From positions 248,001 through 312,000 of the forward strand of contig CBDDEH010000002.1 of the NCBI GenBank assembly GCA_965226865.1: a stretch of DNA of 64,000 nucleotides. Reading direction: 5' to 3'. Source of the DNA: CBDDEH01 sp965226865. Its GTDB lineage: Bacteria; Chloroflexota; Dehalococcoidia; Lucifugimonadales; JAGWBF01. The notes beneath the pieces were generated by a model. It was not told the DNA's origin. It made no database searches and saw only the letters and a program-made list of their open reading frames with translations. The position numbers were made by a program, and so were the translations under genes. Positions 1 through 9,008 of this stretch are shown in pieces (positions within the stretch are counted from its first letter, which is position 1; each line of letters opens with the position of its first letter).

Positions 1-440
1 ATGATTCTGGCGGGTCCAGTCCCAGACTTTCCTTTGACCCGAATCCGGCATTTTAGAGAGGTAACACTCCGGTTGCTTAGGCCGGTGCGTTCGGCAAGAA
101 GTTCAATGCTACTGGCATCGATAGTCGACAAACCTTGCATAGTGGACGCTATTTGAAGGGATTCCCTCCGCCTAGACGGTATCAACTCAACCAGTACCAG
201 CCCGGTCATCACGATTGCCACTATTATTGATAACGTTATCGCTGCTGTCTTCTCCCCGTCGCTGGCGTCCACCAGTCCTTGTAGCTGGGGTTCGAACCAA
301 GCGTCCCCGGCTATGCTCTCATCACCACCCGGGAGGAAGTCCGGGTCCAATGCTTCGCTGGCCACAAGAATCGTAACAAGTGACCCAGCAATGAGCACCG
401 CAGCAAAGAGGACGACGATGAGTCTGTTAAGACTATTCAT
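1..440 (-). CDS. AmaP-like alkaline shock membrane anchor protein (partial)
   Basis: The gene starts at an ATG at 440 and runs off the left edge of the window. The visible 146 residues show a hydrophobic N-terminal segment (about residues 6-27), an acidic loop, a second hydrophobic segment (about 69-86), then a soluble helical part starting with SRRESLQIAS. This two-helix layout, directly behind three Asp23 genes, fits AmaP (DUF322-associated membrane anchor), which in firmicutes tethers Asp23 to the membrane. Only 9 bases separate it from the preceding gene, so it is the last visible gene of the operon. The AmaP call rests mainly on context and topology. Confidence 0.6.
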   Translation of the reverse strand, partial: MNSLNRLIVVLFAAVLIAGSLVTILVASEALDPDFLPGGDESIAGDAWFEPQLQGLVDASDGEKTAAITLSIIVAIVMTGLVLVELIPSRRRESLQIASTMQGLSTIDASSIELLAERTGLSNRSVTSLKCRIRVKGKSGTGPARI

Positions 441-449
441 GAGTTTGGT

Positions 450-884
450 TTAGTCAACCCTGCCGGGCATCCTCTCGGGGAACTCGATCCCTACAACATC
501 GATGTTGATCTCCTTGGTCACCAGTCCGAGCATTTCCAGTACCCTTTTGGCCACGTTCTGTCTGACCTTCACCACCAGATGTGGGATGCTATAGCCATAC
601 ACGACTGTTACGTCGATATCAAGGAGCGCTTCCCTTTTACCGGCCTCCACGTCTACGCCTCGAGCACGGCGTTCGGCCCCTCCCACTCGCTCGGCAAGGG
701 TTTTTCGTATCGAACTTGTGCCAAGGGAGGCGACTCCTTCGATCTCCCGAGCCGCAACTCCTGCTATAGCAGCAATGACTTCATCACTAATATCAGTCGC
801 GCCCCCCACCTGAATCTCCGAGAGACTCCCTATCTCGGCGAGCTTGGTGGACATCTCTTTTTCCCTGATCTTCCTGTCAACCAT
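450..884 (-). CDS. Asp23/Gls24 family envelope stress protein (third copy)
   Basis: This 144-residue protein of the Asp23/Gls24 (DUF322) family shows IAAIAGVAAREIEGVASLG, the family's opening helix, then VDVTVVYGYSIP and the C-terminal VGIEFPERMPGR. Asp23 proteins are small, membrane-associated factors linked to cell-envelope homeostasis; no enzymatic activity is known. The start at 884 has an AAAGGAG ribosome site. It is the third of three paralogues in one minus-strand operon, 51 bases behind the second and 9 bases before the AmaP-like gene. The three share the C-terminal E/D-FPERMPGRV-type ending but differ in their N-terminal tails. Confidence 0.9.
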   Translation of the reverse strand: MVDRKIREKEMSTKLAEIGSLSEIQVGGATDISDEVIAAIAGVAAREIEGVASLGTSSIRKTLAERVGGAERRARGVDVEAGKREALLDIDVTVVYGYSIPHLVVKVRQNVAKRVLEMLGLVTKEINIDVVGIEFPERMPGRVD

Positions 885-935
885 TGTCGACTCCTTTCTC
901 GGGTGCCGTTAACCTGCCAAGGGTAAGCGGGTGAC

Positions 936-1370
936 CTATTGGACCCTTCCTGGCATTCTCTCCGGGAAGTCAATGCCGACCACGTTTACGTTGATCTCTT
1001 TGGCCACCAAACCACAGAGCTCAAGTATCCGACGGGCGACGTTTTCTCGAACCTTGACAACGATTTCGGGGATACCGTGCCCGTAGACAATTCTCAGGTC
1101 AATATCAAGGATCGCTTCCCTTCTACCGACCTCAACCTTAACTCCACGAGCCTTAAGTTCCGCGCCACCGACGCGTTCCGCTATTGTTCTCCTGATGGAG
1201 CTGGTGCCCAACGATGAAACCCCTTCTATTTCCCGAGCGGCTACTCCGGCGATGGCACCTATGACATCATCGACTATTTCAGTTTCACCACCTACCTCGA
1301 TGTCTTGCAGTTTCCCAAGCTCAGCAAGTTTGGATGCCATCTCCTGTTCTTTGATCTTGTCATCGGGCAT
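936..1370 (-). CDS. Asp23/Gls24 family envelope stress protein (second copy)
   Basis: This 144-residue Asp23-family protein contains GAIAGVAAREIEGVSSLG, DLRIVYGHGIPEIVVKV and the C-terminal VGIDFPERMPGRVQ. A longer upstream in-frame start exists, but the ATG at 1370 has AAGGAG eight bases upstream and is preferred. It is close to the third copy throughout, suggesting tandem duplication. It lies between the other two asp23 genes with short gaps, so all are probably one transcript from the promoter at 2054-2083. Role inferred from family: envelope stress or membrane homeostasis, partner of the AmaP-like protein. Confidence 0.9.
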   Translation of the reverse strand: MPDDKIKEQEMASKLAELGKLQDIEVGGETEIVDDVIGAIAGVAAREIEGVSSLGTSSIRRTIAERVGGAELKARGVKVEVGRREAILDIDLRIVYGHGIPEIVVKVRENVARRILELCGLVAKEINVNVVGIDFPERMPGRVQ

Positions 1371-1432
1371 AAGTTGCTCCTTGCGCAATTACAACTACGG
1401 CTACTGACCGTCGTTCGCCGATGATCCGCGCT

Positions 1433-1972
1433 TTATTGAACTCTGCCTGGCATCCGGGCTGGAAACTCGATACCGGCAATCTTGATGTTGACCTCTTTAG
1501 CTAGGAGACCGGCGTACCGTAGCAGGTCTTGGGCAGCGTTCAGGCGAACTTTCGTGACCATTTCTGGAATGCTACAACCATATATTACTTTCAAGTTGAT
1601 GTCCAGTATAGCCTCCCGGGCACCCAACTCAACCTCAACTCCGCGAGCCCGTCGCTCTGCGCCACCAAGCCTCTCACTTAATGCTCTACGCAAAGATGTT
1701 GAGCCGAGCGACGCGACACCTTCGATTCCCTCCGCAGCTACCCCTGCTATGGCCCCTATAACTTCCGGCTCAATGTTTGTCGTCCCACCGACAGGAATCT
1801 CTTCAAGCTTTTGTGTTTCTTCCATTCTGGGCATCATCTCTAGATCTTTAACTGTCAGACCGCCCATTACCGACTCATGCACGGCTGCGGTGCTTTGGGC
1901 CTCTGACGTCTCGGAACTCACCGTCTCTTCAACTAAATCAGCTTCTTCGGTAGGTCTCATCTTGTCCTTCAT
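1433..1972 (-). CDS. Asp23/Gls24 family envelope stress protein (first copy, long N-terminus)
   Basis: This is the promoter-proximal member, 179 residues. It carries about 50 extra N-terminal residues, acidic and Ser/Thr-rich with no hydrophobic segment, before the Asp23 domain (IPVGGTTNIEPEVIGAIAG onward). The domain ends with IAGIEFPARMPGRVQ. GGGAGG lies upstream of the ATG. The extended tail is unlike the two following copies and may be a disordered partner-binding region; that is inference. The gene is transcribed away from the TetR gene, with a TetR-type palindrome between the promoter and the coding start. Confidence 0.88.
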   Translation of the reverse strand: MKDKMRPTEEADLVEETVSSETSEAQSTAAVHESVMGGLTVKDLEMMPRMEETQKLEEIPVGGTTNIEPEVIGAIAGVAAEGIEGVASLGSTSLRRALSERLGGAERRARGVEVELGAREAILDINLKVIYGCSIPEMVTKVRLNAAQDLLRYAGLLAKEVNIKIAGIEFPARMPGRVQ

Positions 1973-2030
1973 CGGTCCATCCCTCCCCTCTTAATTTGTG
2001 AAAACCGTCACTAATGAATCAGCCCTCGCA

Positions 2031-2048
2031 TAAGTGAACGCTCACTTA
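2031..2048. promoter_or_regulatory. TetR-type operator, asp23 side
   Basis: TAAGTGAACGCTCACTTA is an inverted repeat with TAAGTGA/TCACTTA arms and a 4-base centre. The TGA-AC-GC-TCA core matches operators of many TetR repressors (FadR/QacR-like halves). It sits immediately downstream of the -10 box of the asp23 promoter. The adjacent divergent gene encodes a TetR protein, which is the obvious candidate to bind it. Confidence 0.7.
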
Positions 2049-2053
2049 TTTCT

Positions 2054-2083
2054 ATTTTAACACCCCTGCTTTTTGTATGTCAA
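2054..2083 (-). promoter_or_regulatory. Sigma-70 type promoter of the asp23 operon
   Basis: On the minus strand TTGACA (2078-2083) and TAAAAT (2054-2059) are separated by 18 bases. This is a near-consensus housekeeping promoter pointing at the asp23 genes. The predicted start site falls in or beside the palindrome at 2031-2048, so a bound repressor would block initiation. Confidence 0.75.
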
Positions 2084-2120
2084 TAGGGTTGATTGTAATC
2101 GGGTCATGTGTTACAGTTAT

Positions 2121-2138
2121 TGTGAGCGTACACTCACA
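2121..2138. promoter_or_regulatory. TetR-type operator, tetR side
   Basis: TGTGAGCGTACACTCACA is an inverted repeat (TGTGAG/CTCACA) related in core sequence to the palindrome at 2031-2048. It ends 12 bases before the chosen ATG of the TetR gene, a position suited to autorepression. Confidence 0.65.
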
Positions 2139-2150
2139 TGTGGAGAGACG

Positions 2151-2789
2151 ATGACTTCGCAGAGTAGCAAGCCGTCAACAGTCCATCTGGATACGGAAGT
2201 ACGGCGGCATCAAATAATTAGAGAGGCCAGGAAGATTGTTACTTCCCAGGGCATGGCCTCTTTCACAATACAAGAGTTGGCTAATGAGGTTGGCGTTTCT
2301 GAAGGTGCGATCTATCGCCACTTCAAGAGCAAGGAAGAAATCCTTCTGGTATTAGTCCAGGACGTAGAACGCAGCCTATTGGAAGCGATTTCAGCTTCCG
2401 CTAGACCTCATAAGGGAGTCCTGAGCCAGCTAAAGCACCTCCTGCAGAGGCATTTTTCGGCGTCCGAGCGCCGCCTTGGCATCAGCTTCGTTGTAATCGC
2501 TGAGGCGATGCGATTCGCCGACCCTCAGGTCAAAGAGGCCACAAGGCAAATGGTAAAACGTTACCTTGACTTCATCCACTCGATCTTGAAGAGCGGTGTT
2601 GATACAGGTGAGATCGATAAATCGTTGGATCCTAAGGCGGCCGCGCTCATGTTTTATGGAATGATCCAGGCCACCGTCACCCACTGGTCTGTAAATGGCC
2701 GCGCTCAGCCTCTAGCCCAACATACAGAGTCGCTGTGGTCAATGTTCAAGAGCGGGCTTACTACTCGGGGAAACTCAGCCCATCGGTAG
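2151..2789 (+). CDS. TetR/AcrR family transcriptional regulator
   Basis: The protein has 212 residues from the ATG at 2151. An upstream in-frame start at 2073 exists, but it would place the operator at 2121-2138 inside the coding region; GGAGAG supports 2151. The N-terminal TetR helix-turn-helix is clear (about residues 20-66: IIREAR, GMASFTIQELANEVGVSEG, IYRHFKSKEEIL). A variable all-helical C-terminal ligand domain of the TetR_C type follows. It is divergent from the asp23 operon with two related palindromes between them, so it probably represses itself and the asp23 genes. The inducer is unknown. Confidence 0.92.
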   Translation: MTSQSSKPSTVHLDTEVRRHQIIREARKIVTSQGMASFTIQELANEVGVSEGAIYRHFKSKEEILLVLVQDVERSLLEAISASARPHKGVLSQLKHLLQRHFSASERRLGISFVVIAEAMRFADPQVKEATRQMVKRYLDFIHSILKSGVDTGEIDKSLDPKAAALMFYGMIQATVTHWSVNGRAQPLAQHTESLWSMFKSGLTTRGNSAHR

Positions 2790-2809
2790 ATCTGGCCGCA
2801 ACTATCTTC

Positions 2810-3688
2810 CTAAGTAGCCTGAGACGTGTGTTTGTCGTAAAACGCTGTTTTGACCCCAGGCACTTCGACACTTATGGTGTAAACCGAAGTCCTGGCAGTC
2901 AAGTACAGGGTCTTGTGGTCTGGCCCACCGTAAGCACAGTTGGCAGGGACCTCAGGGGTCCTGAGTATCCCCAAACGATCGCCCTCTTTGTCGAATATCC
3001 AAGTACCGCCCGGCCCGGTACAGAACACGCGGCCTTCTTCATCCGCTGCCATGCCATCTGGCACCTCTTCCTCGGGCGCGGACATATCGGCGAATACCCG
3101 GCTGTTAGATAGGGAGCCATCCGGCCTCACGTCGAACGCTCTGATGTACCTGTCGGGCCTGCTATTCGACGCATACAAAACCTTTCCATCGGGAGAGAAT
3201 GCGATCCCGTTGGGGTATTCACAATCGGCCGATGCAACGGATAGTCTACCGTGGGGTGCGATCCGGAATATGGCGGAGAAGTCCAATTCCCGTTCCTCTG
3301 GGGGGAGACGTCCACCTGGGTCTGTAAAATAGAGACTGCCCTCGTGACGCGCGACGACGTCATTTGGCCTGTTGATCTTTTCGCCTAGCCAGCTGTCAGC
3401 AATGATGGCTATCGAGCCGTCGGCTTCCATCCTCGTCACCCGGCGGTTGTTCCCCTCGCAGAGGACGAGACGACCTTGAAGATCAAAGGTTACGCCGTTG
3501 CCTGCGTTGGTATTTTCCCGCACAATCTCTACTACCCCTGCAGGAGAGATTCTGTGGACACGACTGTTGTGTATATCGGTAAAGTAGAATGACCCGTCCG
3601 GGTGCCAGAAAGGGCCTTCTGTGAATAGAAAACCGGTAGCGATCCGTTCCGGTTCTCCATCGAAAATATCGGACAAGTCATCGCTCAT
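2810..3688 (-). CDS. SMP-30/gluconolactonase-like beta-propeller hydrolase
   Basis: This 292-residue protein belongs to the SMP-30/gluconolaconase/LRE family (six-bladed propeller). Family landmarks are visible: EGPFWHPDG near residue 24 with the metal-binding Glu, NRPNDV near 106, YPNGIAFSPDG near 158, and VPDGMAADEEGRVFC near 207 with the metal-binding Asp. These enzymes hydrolyse sugar lactones or related esters using a single divalent metal. No signal peptide is seen, so it is likely cytoplasmic. It converges with the tetR gene (20 bases between the stops). Substrate cannot be read from sequence. Confidence 0.88.
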   Translation of the reverse strand: MSDDLSDIFDGEPERIATGFLFTEGPFWHPDGSFYFTDIHNSRVHRISPAGVVEIVRENTNAGNGVTFDLQGRLVLCEGNNRRVTRMEADGSIAIIADSWLGEKINRPNDVVARHEGSLYFTDPGGRLPPEERELDFSAIFRIAPHGRLSVASADCEYPNGIAFSPDGKVLYASNSRPDRYIRAFDVRPDGSLSNSRVFADMSAPEEEVPDGMAADEEGRVFCTGPGGTWIFDKEGDRLGILRTPEVPANCAYGGPDHKTLYLTARTSVYTISVEVPGVKTAFYDKHTSQAT

Positions 3689-3917
3689 AGTGGACCCCCT
3701 AAGTCTGCCCCCCTAAAATCTGGTTCACATCACCTTTGAGGTGAAGGCTACTCGAAATAAAGGCGCACCTTTTGTTTGAGGGGCGGCGCTATTTTACAAC
3801 ACCAAAACGGCAAAGGCTACCTGACTTGGGTGGCCCTTGACCACGATATCTGAGGCTAGCTAGAATGGGCATCAACAATTACTGGAAATCCACCGTTGTT
3901 TCTGCCGAGGGTGAAAG

Positions 3918-4349
3918 ATGACTGATGGCTCAACCGAAACAATTGTCGACCTACATGTTCTGAACATGGATCACATCGTTCTTCGAGTCAAGGATGTAGA
4001 GCGAGCTATAAGTTTCTACACCGAGGTGCTTGGGTTGGCACCCCACAGAGTAGACGAATTCCGACAGGGCGCAGCGCCATTCCCCTGCGCAAGAGTAGAC
4101 GACCACACTATCATCGACCTGCTGCCGGTCCCCGATCAAGGACCAGTTGGGGACGGACCACGGAACCTCGATCATTACTGCCTGACCATTGCCCCGACGG
4201 ATATGTCAATGCTCACCGACCGGTTGCGCCAACAGGGTGTAACCGTGTTGAGCGATGAACCAGTTCAGCGGTCTGGTGCTGAGGGCATGGGCACCTCTAT
4301 CTATATAAAGGACTGGGAAGATAACACAATTGAGCTACGCCACTATTAG
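3918..4349 (+). CDS. VOC (glyoxalase/dioxygenase) superfamily protein
   Basis: This 143-residue single-module vicinal-oxygen-chelate protein opens with MDHIVLRVKDVERAISFYTE (metal-ligand His near residue 15) and has a second half with LDHYCLTIAP. It ends with KDWEDNTIELRHY, whose Glu is the usual third ligand. Members of this subgroup resemble ring-cleavage dioxygenases, glyoxalase I and fosfomycin-type resistance proteins, so the reaction is undetermined. It is followed after a short gap by a TPR lipoprotein on the same strand. The 229 bases upstream, between it and the divergent SMP-30 gene, hold no gene. Confidence 0.85.
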   Translation: MTDGSTETIVDLHVLNMDHIVLRVKDVERAISFYTEVLGLAPHRVDEFRQGAAPFPCARVDDHTIIDLLPVPDQGPVGDGPRNLDHYCLTIAPTDMSMLTDRLRQQGVTVLSDEPVQRSGAEGMGTSIYIKDWEDNTIELRHY

Positions 4350-4406
4350 GGTCGCACGTCGGTGCTCGTGCCAATAGACCTACTTGCAGGCCCGTTGAAG
4401 GTGCCG

Positions 4407-4898
4407 ATGAGAACCTCTACAGCCGGGATAGCGCTGCTTTTGTTCACTCTTTTGTTGCTAAGCTGCACCGGCAACAAAAGCGATGGAGAAGAGCGCTTTA
4501 TTGATGGCATGAGACTGAGCGAGCTGGGGCGGTGGACCGAAGCCATAGCTGAGTTCGATGCCGCCATCAGTCTCGATCCCGAGTATGCGGTGGCATATTC
4601 GAATCGAGGACGTGCCTTCAACAAGGTAGGACAGCCTCTGAGAGGCCTTCAAGATCATATCGAAGCGATAAAATTGCGACCAGATGTATCGACTTTCTGG
4701 TACAACAGGGGGAATGCCTATTTTGACCTCGCCCAGTATCAAAGGGCCATCGACGATTACGACGAGGCTATCCGGCTTAACCCTGAAGAGGGGCCGGCAT
4801 ACATAAGCCGAGCTGCCGCCTACAACCGGCTCGGTCGGCGAGACGAAGCCCAGGATGATCTGGAAAAGGCTGGAGAATTAGAGGATGCCCCTGAATAG
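4407..4898 (+). CDS. TPR-repeat lipoprotein
   Basis: The protein has 163 residues from the ATG at 4407. This start has a GAAGGTG ribosome site and gives a proper lipoprotein signal, LLLFTLLLLSC, with Cys20 as the lipidated residue; an upstream GTG would lengthen the N-terminus pointlessly. At least three tetratricopeptide repeats follow (around AIAEFDAAISLDPEYAVAY, LQDHIEAIKLRPDVSTFWY and AIDDYDEAIRLNPEEGPAY). TPR lipoproteins are extracytoplasmic scaffolds for protein contacts; no specific partner is evident. Its stop lies 2 bases from the end of the comEC remnant on the other strand. Confidence 0.88.
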   Translation: MRTSTAGIALLLFTLLLLSCTGNKSDGEERFIDGMRLSELGRWTEAIAEFDAAISLDPEYAVAYSNRGRAFNKVGQPLRGLQDHIEAIKLRPDVSTFWYNRGNAYFDLAQYQRAIDDYDEAIRLNPEEGPAYISRAAAYNRLGRRDEAQDDLEKAGELEDAPE

Positions 4899-4900
4899 GG

Positions 4901-7452
4901 CTATTTTGACGTTCTGACCCAGAGCCTTTTCCCGTCGGTGATGAACTCCACATCTCCCTGGGTCGACGTCAGGAAGGTCATGTCCTGTCCTACAGCTTCG
5001 TTAATTCAAGCCACCACTTCGGGGTGAGGATGACCATGTGGGTTGTTTGCACCAGCCGAGATCACTGCCGCCGCAGGGTTTGCAGCATGAAGGAATCGTA
5101 GTGTCGTTGAGGTCTTGCTACCATGATGAGGGACCTTGAGCACGGTGCTCTCAATATCCAACTCCTCTTCGAGTAGGTAGTTCTCTGCTTCTGCCTCGAC
5201 ATCCGCAGTCAGAAGGAAGCTCACGTCTCCGTAGTTCATTCGAATTACAATGCTGTTGTTATTTGTGTCGGAATTGGTTCCGAGGAACGGACGGTTCCCT
5301 GGATTCAAAACTTCCAGCAGGGTTGCCTTGCCGAGCTTGATGAGCTGCCCTTCAAGAGCCTGAACGTTCGGAGTGCGGGTCCGGTTCACGATCCTCTCCC
5401 AGTCTAGGTACAGCGGATTCTCCGAACCGGCCCCCGACTCCAGCAGCAGGGACACGTCGTATCGGTCCGCCACCTCGATCAGTCCCCGAAAATGGTCCTG
5501 ATCGGGATGAGTCAGTACCATCAGGTCCAGGCTATGATCCCAGAAGGGAATCTTATCTCCGATGGCCCTTATAGCCGTTAGTTGATCCGGTCCGCCATCA
5601 ATCAATACCTGGTTGCCTTCCGGGGTAACAACGAAAGTACTATCGCCCTGCCCTACATTCAAGAAGTAAACGTGGAGCCTCCCATCACTTCCAGCGACTA
5701 CTTGGAGCCATAGGACGGCATTTAGAAAAACAAGACTAAACAGCGTCCCCAGCATCAACCCAGACGTCGAGCTTGCTCTTCCTTGCGCCCCCGGTATTTT
5801 GTCAGGGTTGGTAAGCATGTTGGCTTTGAACCGCCGGAATGGTTCGAGTATTCGACCGGCTCCTACCGGCGTGATCAAAAGGCCTGCGATTGCTCCGTAG
5901 TAAACCCACACCAACAGGCCACTGAACTTGGGGACGGCAATGACGCTTCCTGGAACGCTTGCGAATAGGTCGATGATTCTAATCAGCAATTCCAATGGTA
6001 CCCACGCCAACCACCCAAAGAAGTCTCCAAAAACCGGATGCACCGCATTAGCTACAGCAGCGGCTGCTGACGTTGCCAGGATTACCGGCACAGCGGGCAA
6101 TGCCAGTATCGTAGCTGGGATACCCACAGTGGGAATCCGGTGGAAATTGAAGGCGATCAGAGGAAGTGTGGCAACGGTCGCGGCTACCGAAGCGACTGCA
6201 GCCATCAATAACCACCTGGCAAAGTTACGGCGCAATCCGGGGGACTCCAGGCCGATCCCGCTTAAGCCCCACTTGGACCAGACCTCGGACTCAGCGACGA
6301 TCGCTATCCCCGCGATAGCGGTGAAGCTTAGCTGAAATGACACCTGTTGGAGAACCTGGGGTTCGATACCAGCCATAATAGCTGCCGCTAAGGCCAGGGC
6401 AGGCAGCGAGCTCTTTGGCCGCCCCAAGGCCAGGGCGGCCAAATAAACACTCCCCATTATGGCGGCCCGTTCTACAGGTGTCGCGAATCCACTCAGTAGT
6501 GCGTATGACCAGATGACAACCAACGGAATCAATAGATAAAGTTGGCGGCGCCTGCCAATGAGCCAGATGCTCGCCGCCAAGGTGAGGATTAAAACAGTGC
6601 CGACGTGCAGTCCGGATACAGCCAAGAGATGGGATGTACCTGTCGCCCTGAAGTCGTCTGTTATTTCTGAGGGCAGTCTGCTTCTTATCCCGAGGAGGAG
6701 CGCTTGAGCCAGAGAGGCCTGGGGTTCTGGAAGAGCCTGGTCTAGTTCTTCGGAGATATTACGCCTGAGGTCGTACACCTTCTCCAGAATGGGATTCCCA
6801 TCCCCCTCGCCGATGAGCCGGACCTCGGGAAAGCCCATGACTGCGTGGATCCCTTGTGTAGCTAAGTACGCTGGGTAATCGAAATCTCCGAACTGAGTCG
6901 GTTCCTCGATGCTGCCTTGGAGCTCCAGCCGGTCACCGTAGCGAAAAAAGGACTACCTCTTTGCTCGACCAACTTGCTGGTGGGTCTCGCGAAAACAAGA
7001 ATCTTGCTGCCCACGCGAGCCAGACTGTTGCCTGTATCAACCGCGTCAATGGAGAATCTGAACTCGACTCCACGCCCGGCCATTTCCGGATCGCTGGCTA
7101 CAGTTCCTCGGACTGCTACTGTCTGAGCGGAACCCGAGCCAACCGGAGCCTCAATGTTGCTGGAAACCTCCGCCCTGATAATGCCCATCAGCAGCACCAG
7201 GACCGCAAGAGATGGCCAGAGGTAAAAGGTCCTGATTTGGGAGAGGATCAGAAAGCCTACAGCCGCCGCGGAGAATAGGATAAGGGTGGGGAGGTAAACG
7301 TCGGCTTCGATCCCGATCAGAAGCCGGCTATCCAGGCGGCGGTTACGGAGATCAGCTTCATAAATCGACCCCAACGAGTTCGGATGCTTTACTAGAACAG
7401 GTGGATGACTACTGGTCAAGTTCCTCGTTATAAAAAGTCGGCGCGGGGTCAA
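4901..7452 (-). pseudogene. comEC: comEC/rec2 DNA-uptake channel, broken by a frameshift and a stop
   Basis: ComEC forms the inner-membrane channel for transforming DNA. Here the gene lies in three pieces. The N-terminal part (DUF4131 region, 7452 to about 6945) loses frame in a T6 run at 6944-6949. The shifted frame continues as FRYGDRLELQGSIEEP into the competence domain (many membrane segments, TSHLLAVSGLHVG) and the metallo-beta-lactamase domain (LNVGQGDSTFV, THPDQDHFRG, PHHGSKTS). An in-frame TGA at 5006-5008 then interrupts it, after which the same frame reads on through VEFITDGKRLWVRTSK to the true stop at 4901. The most 5' start is a TTG inside a hairpin, so the start is uncertain. 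Either a real pseudogene or, for the homopolymer shift, a sequence error; the TGA is harder to explain as error. Confidence 0.85.
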
Positions 7453-7469
7453 TGCACCCTGCGCCGACT
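7432..7469 (-). terminator. Terminator-like hairpin upstream of comEC
   Basis: AGTCGGCGC and GCGCCGACT (7436-7444 and 7461-7469) form a perfect 9-bp stem with an inner GGG/CCC pairing. On the minus strand it is followed by five Ts. It is a good intrinsic terminator for minus-strand transcription, but no minus-strand gene is seen upstream. It may stop antisense transcription or act as a leader attenuator for comEC. Confidence 0.5.
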
Positions 7470-7491
7470 CTAGTAACCAGACGTGCTATTC

Positions 7492-7520
7492 TTTACACCT
7501 TGGGTATTTTTTTGTAGAAT
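7492..7520 (+). promoter_or_regulatory. Sigma-70 type promoter for the DUF1800-DUF1501 series
   Basis: TTTACA (7492-7497) and TAGAAT (7515-7520) are spaced by 17 bases and lie 50 bases before the ATG at 7570. They are one mismatch each from consensus. This is the only clear promoter before the DUF1800, DUF1501 and NHL genes. Confidence 0.65.
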
Positions 7521-7569
7521 GCGTTTAGATTCAGGCATTAGCTAAATCAAGTAAGTTTAGGTGGTATTC

Positions 7570-8988
7570 ATGGCGAACAACGATATAGCTCTCATGGCAC
7601 ATCTGTTTCGCCGGGCCGGGTTCGGCGCTCCAAGAGATGTCCTGGAGGAATATGTAGCCAAGGGATATGAGGCTGCGGTGGAGGAGTTGCTTTATCCGGA
7701 GAACCAGCCTGAGGTCGACGTCGACCTTATGGAGCGATACATGCCTGAGTACGGACACGGTCAGGCGGTCGACTCCAATCAGATGGCCTGGATGTTCAGG
7801 ATGATCAACACCAAGCGTCAGCTCCAGGAAAAATTGACTCTCTTCTGGCATGGCATCCTTTGCACTGGCTACGCCAAGACAGATCACGCTCGCATGTGCG
7901 CCGTCAATGTCGACCTTTACCGTCGCATCGGTTTCGGTAGCGTTAAAGAGCTACTCTTGGAGCTCTCAAAAGACGCAACGATGGTCTTCTATCTGGATAA
8001 TGTTGTCAGCCACAAGGACGCCCCTAATGAGAACTACGGCAGGGAGTTGCTGGAGCTCTTCTCTCTCGGGGTTGGAATGGACGGCAAATCCAACTATACG
8101 GAAGACGATGTCAAGGCTGCAGGTAGGGCGTTCACCGGATGGGGATTGCGGCCCGTGCTCCCTGTTTTCCCGTATTGTCACCAGGACTGGAAGTTCCGAT
8201 ATGATGCCACGGATCACGATGACAGCGTAAAGACCTTCCTGGGAGAGACAGGTCGCTTCAACGGAGAAGACATTGTTGAAATCGTCATGAAGCAGCCTGC
8301 GACGGCCAGGTTCATTGCCCGACATCTCTACAACTTTTTCGTGGCAGACGAACCTCAAGTACCCAACTGGAAGGACACGCCACCCCGAGACGTAGAGGCG
8401 ATAAAAACCCTTGAAAAGGCCCTCGTAGACAACAATTTCGAAATCAGGCCCGTGCTGCGACTACTCTTCAACTCCGACTTTTTCAAAAACGCACGTTTTG
8501 CCAAGGTAAAGAATCCGGTGGAAGTCGTAGTGGGCACCCTCCGGCTGGTCAAAGACCACACCGAGGTGAAGCCGGGTTTCCACTCTGTGTCCCAGTTAGC
8601 GGTGTATATGGGTCAGGAGTTAATGAACCCGCCAAGCGTTGAGGGTTGGCATACAGGACCGGCCTGGATAGACAGCGGTACCTTGGTGGAACGGATCAAC
8701 TTCGTTACGGAGCAGGTGGGGAATCTGGACCTGCCAGGTATAAAGTTGATCGTGGACAGGATGAGCAAAGGTACAACCAACATGTCACCTGAGGGGTTTG
8801 TGGACGGTTGTCTGGACCTCATCGGCCCCTTGGAAGTCAGCGACAAAACGCGAAACGTCTTGATCGAGCACGCAAACAGTTTCGGCGAGTTGCGCCGCGC
8901 GACCGAGGAAGACAGAGTCCGATTCGGCAATCATGTGGCTCAAATGCTGCAGCTGATAGGCGCCACAGCCGAATATCAGTATGCCTAG
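7570..8988 (+). CDS. DUF1800 domain-containing protein
   Basis: This is a 472-residue DUF1800 protein from the ATG at 7570, preceded by AGGTGG; a GTG three codons earlier is less likely. Family marks are AHLFRRAGFGAPRDVLEEYV at the start, QLQEKLTLFWHGIL, NYGRELLELFSLGVG, and near the C-terminus MGQELMNPPSVEGW. DUF1800 proteins are nearly always encoded beside DUF1501 proteins, as here (20 bases apart). The pair is common in environmental bacteria but has no established biochemical role. No signal peptide is apparent. It heads an operon with the DUF1501 and NHL genes. Confidence 0.93.
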   Translation: MANNDIALMAHLFRRAGFGAPRDVLEEYVAKGYEAAVEELLYPENQPEVDVDLMERYMPEYGHGQAVDSNQMAWMFRMINTKRQLQEKLTLFWHGILCTGYAKTDHARMCAVNVDLYRRIGFGSVKELLLELSKDATMVFYLDNVVSHKDAPNENYGRELLELFSLGVGMDGKSNYTEDDVKAAGRAFTGWGLRPVLPVFPYCHQDWKFRYDATDHDDSVKTFLGETGRFNGEDIVEIVMKQPATARFIARHLYNFFVADEPQVPNWKDTPPRDVEAIKTLEKALVDNNFEIRPVLRLLFNSDFFKNARFAKVKNPVEVVVGTLRLVKDHTEVKPGFHSVSQLAVYMGQELMNPPSVEGWHTGPAWIDSGTLVERINFVTEQVGNLDLPGIKLIVDRMSKGTTNMSPEGFVDGCLDLIGPLEVSDKTRNVLIEHANSFGELRRATEEDRVRFGNHVAQMLQLIGATAEYQYA

Positions 8989-9008
8989 CGAGGGAGGAAA
9001 ACATAGCC

